Below are positions 6,826 through 10,861 of a DNA stretch of 10,861 nt, piece after piece (within the stretch, counting starts at the first letter, position 1; the number at the start of each line of letters is the position of its first letter). This DNA comes from DALYJJ01 sp031969915 (lineage in GTDB: Bacteria > Acidobacteriota > Terriglobia > Bryobacterales > Bryobacteraceae). The translations under genes were made by a program, and so were the position numbers. The stretch spans positions 1-10,861 of the forward strand of contig DALYJJ010000179.1 of the NCBI GenBank assembly GCA_031969915.1. Reading direction: 5' to 3'. Below the pieces are notes generated by a model. The model was not told where the DNA came from. It saw nothing but the letters and a program-made list of their open reading frames with translations, and ran no database searches.

Positions 6826-7197
6826 CTTCTTCGGATACACCATCGGCTTGTTCTTCTTCCGATACTCCTCCAGCCCGCAGGAGCCCAACGTCTTGTAGCC
6901 GGCCTTACTCAGGATTTCCGCGGCACGCGCGGAACGGATTCCCTTCGTTCAAATGGTGACGATGAGCTTATCCTTGGGGATCTCGCCCATGCGCCGCTCC
7001 AGTTGTGTGATCGGGATGTTCACGTAGCCTTTCACGCTGCCCAGCTTGGCGATCTCTTCCGGGTCGCGCACGTCGAGGAAGTAGACTTCCTTGCGCTCCA
7101 GCAGTTGCGCCAGTTCGTCGGCGCTGATCTCCTTGGCCGCCTTTTGCTGCGCGCAGGCGGAGGAGAGTAGGGTGAGGGCGATGAGCCACGCTCGCAT
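6820..7197 (-). CDS. Exported rhodanese-like sulfurtransferase with in-frame UGA at the catalytic cysteine: candidate selenoprotein
   Basis: Starting at ATG 7197 the frame reads a signal peptide (MRAWLIALTLLSSACAQQ, 1-18; the SSAC could be a weak lipobox). It continues with ISADELAQLLE (24-34), FLDVRDPEEIAKLG (40-53, rhodanese DVR motif) and VKGYVNIPITQLERRM (55-70), then KLIVTI before UGA at 6949-6951. Immediately after, in the same frame, comes TKGIRSARAAEILSKAGYK and 23 further residues to a normal TGA at 6820-6822. Rhodaneses carry C-x-x-G-x-R-S as the active loop; here it is (UGA)-T-K-G-I-R-S, so the UGA replaces exactly the sulfur-carrying cysteine. Read as selenocysteine (residue 83) the protein has 125 residues, a normal single-domain length. 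A SECIS-like hairpin follows. Otherwise it is a one-base nonsense pseudogene or base error. It lies 19 bases after the symporter stop on the same strand. Confidence 0.8.
6911..6943 (-). promoter_or_regulatory. Candidate bacterial SECIS element downstream of the rhodanese UGA
   Basis: On the minus-strand RNA, UUCCGCG (6934-6928) pairs perfectly with CGCGGAA (6922-6916) around the loop CGUGC (6927-6923). The stem begins 14 bases after the UGA, and the loop G is the 26th base counted from the U of UGA. Bacterial SECIS hairpins sit just downstream of the UGA inside the coding region, with a short apical loop that has a G among its first bases; this loop has GU at positions 2-3. A lower helix can form between 6938-6943 and 6911-6915 (UA pairs, GG-CC, one G-U), with a CCG bulge. 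The part within the gene encodes the conserved SARAAE helix, so a chance GC-rich palindrome is not excluded. Confidence 0.5.
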
Positions 7198-7204
7198 AGA
7201 TCCC

Positions 7205-7210
7205 AGTATA
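7205..7210 (-). promoter_or_regulatory. Possible -10 box just ahead of the rhodanese start
   Basis: On the minus strand TATACT ends seven bases before the ATG at 7197, within the 19-base gap after the symporter stop. It matches TATAAT at five of six positions and would give a leaderless or almost leaderless rhodanese message, independent of the symporter. A weak GGGA between box and ATG could instead serve as Shine-Dalgarno on a polycistronic message. No -35 box is clear. Confidence 0.3.
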
Positions 7211-7216
7211 CGAGGC

Positions 7217-8833
7217 TCAGCGGAAGTAGCGCGCCAGGGTCCGCTGCGATGGCGCGGCGGTGACCGACGAAACCAACCACATCAAGAGAGCCGAGACCAA
7301 CGTGACCGGCACGACGGGCATGAAGCCGCCCAGCACGCCGGTGCCGCCGGCAGTGCGGGTGAGCATATCGACGCCGAAGGCGCGCCAGACCACCACCGGC
7401 GGACCCGGCGTGGGAGCGGGCACCAGGGCTTGAAAGGCAGCCACGGCCGCCACCGCGAGCGGCGTCCACAGAACCACCGCGAGCGCGCCCCACTTGGTGC
7501 TCCGTTTCCAGAAGAGCGCGGCCACCAGAAGCGGCGAGAGCGCCGAGTATCCGGTAAAGCCGTACTGCACGGCGGTATCGAAGATCCGCTGGGGGGCGTT
7601 GAGCGCGGCGGCATAGGCCAGCACCGTAAACGCGACCACGAACACGCGGCCGGTCAGGATCTGCACGCCTTCGCCGAATCGCGCCTTTCCGCCGTAGTAG
7701 GCGAATACGTCCTCAGTGAACATAGTGGAGAGGGCGAGGATCTGCGAATCGCTGGCCATCACGGCCGCCATGATACCCGCGCCCAGCAGGCCGGCCAGCC
7801 ACAATGGGGCGTACTGGTTCAGGAGCAGCAGCAGGACGTCGTCGCCCGCGGCCCGGGCTCTCAGCTCATCGCGCGCGGCGGGCTCCATCTTCGCGCCCTC
7901 CACGGCGAGCGTACGGCGCGCCTCGATCTTCGCCTGGATCTGCGGCACGCCGCTCGCGCCGTTCGCGGTTACGCCCAGGAACACGGCGGGAAGCCAGATG
8001 GCCAGCATGCAAAGCGGATACAAAATGACGGTCTTCTTGAACGCCGCCATCTTGCGGGCGGTCAGACAGAAGATGGCGATGTGCGGGAAGGCGATGCTCG
8101 ACAGGGGGATGAACGTGTAGCTGAAGAAGTAGAGGGGCGAAACACGCTCCCGCGTGAGGAGCGGCGCCAGGGACGGCGACTCGAGCATGGCGTTCACGGT
8201 CTTGCCGAAGCCGCCCATGCCGGCGCCGATCACGCCGAGGGCGACCGCGCCGAAACAAAGGAACAGCGTGGTCTGCAGCGTGTTCACCCACGCAGTGCCT
8301 CGCATGCCGCCGAAGAACACGTAGCTCATCACCACCAGCGCCACCACCGCGCCACCCGCCCAGAACGGGACGGCGCCGCCGCTGATGGTCTCCAGCGTGG
8401 CGCCGCCGCCCATCACGCCAATGACAATGTAGGGGAACAGCAGCGCTGCCTGGATGACAAAGATCGCGGTGCCGATATGGCCGCACTCCCAGCGGTCACG
8501 AAAGATCTGCACGGGGGTGATGAAACCGTATTTCTTCCCCAGCGCCCACAGGCGAGTGCCGATCAGGAACAGGGTGAGCGGGATGATCAGCGCCGAAGAC
8601 GAAGCCATCAGGCCGAAGGTGACGATGCCGTTGCCGAAAGCGTGCCCAGAGGAGCCGAGGATGGCGAAGGCGGTCATGTTCGTGCCGAATAGCGACAGCA
8701 GAAACACGTAGGGCCCCAGCGAGCGGCTGGCCAGGAAATAGTCTTCCGCCCGCCCGGAGGCCCGCCGGAAGGCGAAGACCCCGATGTAAACCACCACCGC
8801 CAGGTAGACAAAAACGACGGCGGCCGGGATCAA
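7217..8833 (-). CDS. Sodium:solute symporter (SSS family), TTG start
   Basis: The 538-residue integral membrane protein has about 13 hydrophobic spans. Examples are residues 3-21, 41-62, 70-92, 121-144, 156-175, 185-207, 237-257, 268-289, 343-360, 395-411, 425-441, 447-469 and 502-524. FGTNMTAFAILGSSGHAFGNG (49-69) matches the unwound first core helix of SSS transporters, and GAGIMAAVMASDSQILALS (351-369) followed by TMFTEDVF matches the segment that carries the Na2 sodium site. There the usual STADS reads ASDSQ, leaving S361 as the likely sodium-ligand serine. A charged loop at about 291-335 lies between spans. The family moves sugars, amino acids, carboxylates or similar solutes with sodium; the substrate is unknown. 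The start is TTG 8833 with GGAGG seven bases upstream; it overlaps the stop of the DUF3311-like gene by four bases (TTGA), so the two are translationally coupled. Confidence 0.92.
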   Translation of the reverse strand: MIPAAVVFVYLAVVVYIGVFAFRRASGRAEDYFLASRSLGPYVFLLSLFGTNMTAFAILGSSGHAFGNGIVTFGLMASSSALIIPLTLFLIGTRLWALGKKYGFITPVQIFRDRWECGHIGTAIFVIQAALLFPYIVIGVMGGGATLETISGGAVPFWAGGAVVALVVMSYVFFGGMRGTAWVNTLQTTLFLCFGAVALGVIGAGMGGFGKTVNAMLESPSLAPLLTRERVSPLYFFSYTFIPLSSIAFPHIAIFCLTARKMAAFKKTVILYPLCMLAIWLPAVFLGVTANGASGVPQIQAKIEARRTLAVEGAKMEPAARDELRARAAGDDVLLLLLNQYAPLWLAGLLGAGIMAAVMASDSQILALSTMFTEDVFAYYGGKARFGEGVQILTGRVFVVAFTVLAYAAALNAPQRIFDTAVQYGFTGYSALSPLLVAALFWKRSTKWGALAVVLWTPLAVAAVAAFQALVPAPTPGPPVVVWRAFGVDMLTRTAGGTGVLGGFMPVVPVTLVSALLMWLVSSVTAAPSQRTLARYFR

Positions 8834-9081
8834 GTGCGGTCCTCCGCCCGCGCGCCGCTAACGTTTCGCTCCCGGGTAACGTCTTCCTCTAAATGACCGG
8901 GCCATGCGAGGCGAACCAGCAGCCACAGCAGCGCCGAGGCCGCCAGGCAATAACAGGCGTGGTAGAAGAGACCAATCGGAAGGAAGCCGAATGCCAGCGG
9001 GCGCGCGGAACGCCAGAACCAGGTGTCCTGATGAAGCACGTAGAGCAGCGCCACGGCGAGGATGAGAACGAGGCGAGTCAT
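8830..9081 (-). CDS. Small DUF3311-like membrane protein, symporter partner
   Basis: The 83-residue protein has two hydrophobic spans (about 3-16 and 41-58) separated by the conserved-looking stretch HQDTWFWRSARPLAFGFLPI and GLFYHACYCLAASALLW, then a hydrophilic tail. This two-span arrangement with FGFLPIGLFYH is characteristic of DUF3311-type proteins, which are commonly encoded directly before SSS symporters. The start is ATG 9081; no Shine-Dalgarno is obvious ahead of it. Its stop overlaps the symporter TTG by four bases. A role as an accessory subunit or assembly partner of the transporter is inferred only from this constant pairing. It is the first gene of the minus-strand group and is divergent from the TonB-dependent receptor. 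Confidence 0.75.
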   Translation of the reverse strand: MTRLVLILAVALLYVLHQDTWFWRSARPLAFGFLPIGLFYHACYCLAASALLWLLVRLAWPGHLEEDVTRERNVSGARAEDRT

Positions 9082-9180
9082 AGGGGCGGCAGTCTGCCCG
9101 TACTATCGCACGGCGGGAAGGCGCGCCGCACGCCTCTGTTAAACTCAAAGAAGATTCCAGCCTCGGGAGGCTTTGCCGAT
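9082..9180. promoter_or_regulatory. 99-base divergent spacer between DUF3311-like gene and TonB receptor
   Basis: Both flanking genes must be transcribed from this spacer. The only AT-rich patch is TTAAACT at 9139-9145, which could hold a plus-strand -10 (TAAACT), about 36 bases before the TTG at 9181. On the minus strand GATAGT (9096-9107 region) is a poor -10 candidate. No clear -35 boxes or operator dyads were found. Confidence 0.3.
9159..9172 (+). promoter_or_regulatory. Small hairpin covering the receptor's Shine-Dalgarno
   Basis: AGCCT (9159-9163) is the exact reverse complement of AGGCT (9168-9172), leaving a CGGG loop. The ribosome binding site GGGAGG (9165-9170), ten bases before the TTG at 9181, lies partly in the loop and partly in the 3' arm. 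Folding would hide it and lower translation. Its five base pairs make it weak. Confidence 0.3.
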
Positions 9181-10861
9181 TTGATTCCATCGCCACGGAC
9201 CGCAGTGTTCCTGGTGTGCCTGCTGGCGCTGGTTCCGGCGTGCACCGGCCAGACCTCGGCCACCATCGCGGGATTGATCGAAGACGAAAGCGGCGGCGCG
9301 CTGAAGGGCGCGACGGTGACCGTGCGCCGGACGGAGACCGGGTTGCTGCGCCTGACCGAGACCGACGCAGGGGGCCGATTCGTGGTCCCAAGCCTGAACC
9401 CGGGCCGGTACCAGGTGCGTGTGGAACGGGCCGGATTCCGCCCATTTCTGCAGAGCGATCTCGACATCTCGGTGGGCGAGACCCTGGCTCTGAGCATCAC
9501 CTTGCGGGTGGGACCGGTGGAGGAAGCGATCACCGTGGTGGGCCGCCCACCGCAGATCAACACGACGAGTTCCGATCTGAGCTACCTGGTGGAGGGCGCA
9601 GAACTGCGGGACCTTCCGCTGAACGGGCGGAACTACACCGACCTCGCGTTCCTGCAGCCCGGCGTCATCGCCTATCCACACCGCGACGGCGGCAGCGTGG
9701 TGGCGGCGGGCGTGGGCATGACCGTGAACGGTCTGGACCCGCGCTCCAATGTGTATCTGCTCGACGGCACGCCCCAGAACAACTTCACCAACGGCCCGGC
9801 GGGCAGCGCCGCGGGGACGTCGCTGGGCATGGAAACGATCCGCGAGTTTCGCGTGGAAGTGAACAATTACAGCGCCGAGTTCGGGCGCAACGCGGGCGGG
9901 CAGATCAACGTGCTGACCAAGTCCGGCAGCAACGACTTCCACGGCAGCGTGTACCACTACCTGCGCAACGACAACTTCGACGCCCGGAATTTCTTCGACC
10001 AGCGCATCCCCGAGTTCAAGCGAAACCAGTTCGGGGGCGCGGCCGGCGGCCCGATTCGCAAAGACAAAACGTTTTTCTTCGCGGGCTACGAATCGCTGCG
10101 CGAGCGCCTGGGCCGCACCGTCAACACGATCGTTCCCGACCTGCAGGCGCGGCAGGGGATTCTGCCGGGCGTTGCTCCCATCGCAGTCGATCCCATCATC
10201 CGTCCCTATCTCGACGAATTCCCGCAGCCTAACGGGCCCAGCCTGGGCGGCGGCACCGCGGCGTACCTGTTCGGATTCAACCAGGCCATCGACCAGACGT
10301 TCGTGCAAGGCCGCTTGGATCACCGGTTCAACGCGAGCAACGATGTGTTCGCGCGCTACACCCTGGACGATGCCGACCAGCGCCTGCCCATGGACTTCCC
10401 GCAGTTCCCGCGGAATTTCATCTCGCAGAACCAGTTCGCCACAGTGGAGTGGAAACGGATTCTCGGTGCATCCACCTTCGCCACCTTTCGGGCGGGCTTC
10501 AGCCGCACACGCACCGGACAGAACGTGGAGGCGAACACCTCCCGGCCGCTGACTCCGTTCGTTCCGGGCCGTCCGTACCTGGGCAACATCGACATCACAG
10601 GCATTCCGCGCTTCGGCCCGCAGAGTTCGGCGAACCTGCGCCTCACCCAGAACATCTTCAATTTCGAGCCCCAGGCGACTCACATCCGCGGGCGGCACAC
10701 CCTGAAGTTCGGCGGCCTCATCGAACGCTACCGCAACAACATGGTGAACCCGACGTTCAGCCTGGGCATCTACAATTTCGCTTCGCTGGCCGATTTCCTG
10801 CGCAACCGCCCGCTGCGCTTCGTGGGCCTGACACCGCAGGGCGCCTTCGACCGGTACTGGC
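9181..10861 (+). CDS. Oar-like TonB-dependent receptor with carboxypeptidase-regulatory N-domain, C-terminus off the window
   Basis: From TTG 9181 the frame is open to the window end (560 residues). GGGAGG ten bases upstream supports this start, and no in-frame ATG gives a signal peptide. Residues 1-24 carry arginine followed by a hydrophobic stretch (AVFLVCLLALVPACTGQ) as export signal. A CarboxypepD_reg/CNA-B-like domain follows (about 26-112: GLIEDESGGALKGATVTV, DAGGRFVVPSLNPGRYQVRV). ITVVGRPPQINT leads into the plug domain with LRDLPLNGRNYTDLAFLQPGV (about 141-161), YLLDGTPQNNF, and VEVNNYSAEFGRNAGGQINV followed by LTKSGSNDFHG (about 223-253). Outer-membrane barrel strands begin after that (GGPIRKDKTFFFAGYE and later segments). 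Such Oar-like receptors are expanded in Acidobacteriota and import or bind large substrates; the ligand is unknown. Full-length relatives are about 1000 residues or more, so nearly half is missing here. Confidence 0.9.
   Translation, partial: MIPSPRTAVFLVCLLALVPACTGQTSATIAGLIEDESGGALKGATVTVRRTETGLLRLTETDAGGRFVVPSLNPGRYQVRVERAGFRPFLQSDLDISVGETLALSITLRVGPVEEAITVVGRPPQINTTSSDLSYLVEGAELRDLPLNGRNYTDLAFLQPGVIAYPHRDGGSVVAAGVGMTVNGLDPRSNVYLLDGTPQNNFTNGPAGSAAGTSLGMETIREFRVEVNNYSAEFGRNAGGQINVLTKSGSNDFHGSVYHYLRNDNFDARNFFDQRIPEFKRNQFGGAAGGPIRKDKTFFFAGYESLRERLGRTVNTIVPDLQARQGILPGVAPIAVDPIIRPYLDEFPQPNGPSLGGGTAAYLFGFNQAIDQTFVQGRLDHRFNASNDVFARYTLDDADQRLPMDFPQFPRNFISQNQFATVEWKRILGASTFATFRAGFSRTRTGQNVEANTSRPLTPFVPGRPYLGNIDITGIPRFGPQSSANLRLTQNIFNFEPQATHIRGRHTLKFGGLIERYRNNMVNPTFSLGIYNFASLADFLRNRPLRFVGLTPQGAFDRYW

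Noticed and set aside
6949..7197. An 82-residue complete rhodanese-like protein ending at the UGA
   Set aside because: It would end right before the active-site residue and lack the C-terminal third of the domain, while the missing part is encoded in the same frame immediately after.
7091..8692. 533-residue plus-strand frame opposite the symporter
   Set aside because: Very hydrophilic, H/E/R/G-rich composition is the antisense image of hydrophobic membrane codons; the symporter is clearly real.
9145..10698. 517-residue minus-strand frame opposite the TonB receptor
   Set aside because: No recognisable domain; the plus frame has unmistakable receptor motifs over its whole length.
1..10861. 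CRISPR array, tRNA, rRNA, insertion sequence or phage genes
   Set aside because: No regularly spaced repeats, cloverleaf, transposase or terminal inverted repeats were seen in either strand by eye.

Overview
The window is high-GC bacterial DNA. Signal peptides ending in a SAQ-type cleavage site, a tricorn-type protease and an Oar-like TonB-dependent receptor with a carboxypeptidase-regulatory N-domain all fit an Acidobacteriota member of the Solibacter/Bryobacter type. That placement is inferred from gene content and style, because no rRNA or other taxonomic marker is present. It reads like a draft or metagenome contig, with one 41-base run of N. Coding density is very high and no gene-free stretch exceeds about 100 bases.

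Layout. (1) Positions 1-1511, minus strand: the N-terminal 503 residues of a secreted tricorn-like beta-propeller protease, cut by the window edge. (2) An 81-base divergent spacer, then five tightly packed plus-strand genes at 1593-6804: a DUF1801 protein, an ATP-grasp ligase, a secreted amidohydrolase, an iron-containing alcohol dehydrogenase (GTG start overlapping the previous stop) and a secreted PQQ-type beta-propeller protein containing the N gap. The 1-14 base gaps and overlaps suggest one operon. (3) A convergent junction at 6805-6819, then a minus-strand group read from 9081 down to 6820: a small DUF3311-like membrane protein, a sodium:solute symporter (TTG start, 4-base overlap) and a secreted rhodanese. 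(4) A 99-base divergent spacer, then a plus-strand TonB-dependent receptor from a TTG at 9181 running off the right edge.

The most interesting object is the rhodanese. Its reading frame is interrupted by a single UGA exactly where the catalytic cysteine of the C-x-x-G-x-R-S loop belongs. The frame then continues with well-conserved rhodanese sequence for 42 more residues to a normal stop. Fourteen bases after the UGA there is a perfect 7-bp hairpin with a 5-base loop CGUGC, which has the position and loop character of a bacterial SECIS element. The simplest reading is a selenocysteine-containing, exported rhodanese of 125 residues that routine gene callers would truncate to 82 residues. A nonsense mutation or base-call error remains the alternative.

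Working together: the symporter, its small membrane partner and perhaps the rhodanese form an envelope transport unit. The five-gene plus-strand group mixes two exported proteins with cytoplasmic enzymes whose common substrate cannot be read from sequence. The receptor and tricorn-like protease fit a lifestyle of taking up and degrading polymers or peptides.
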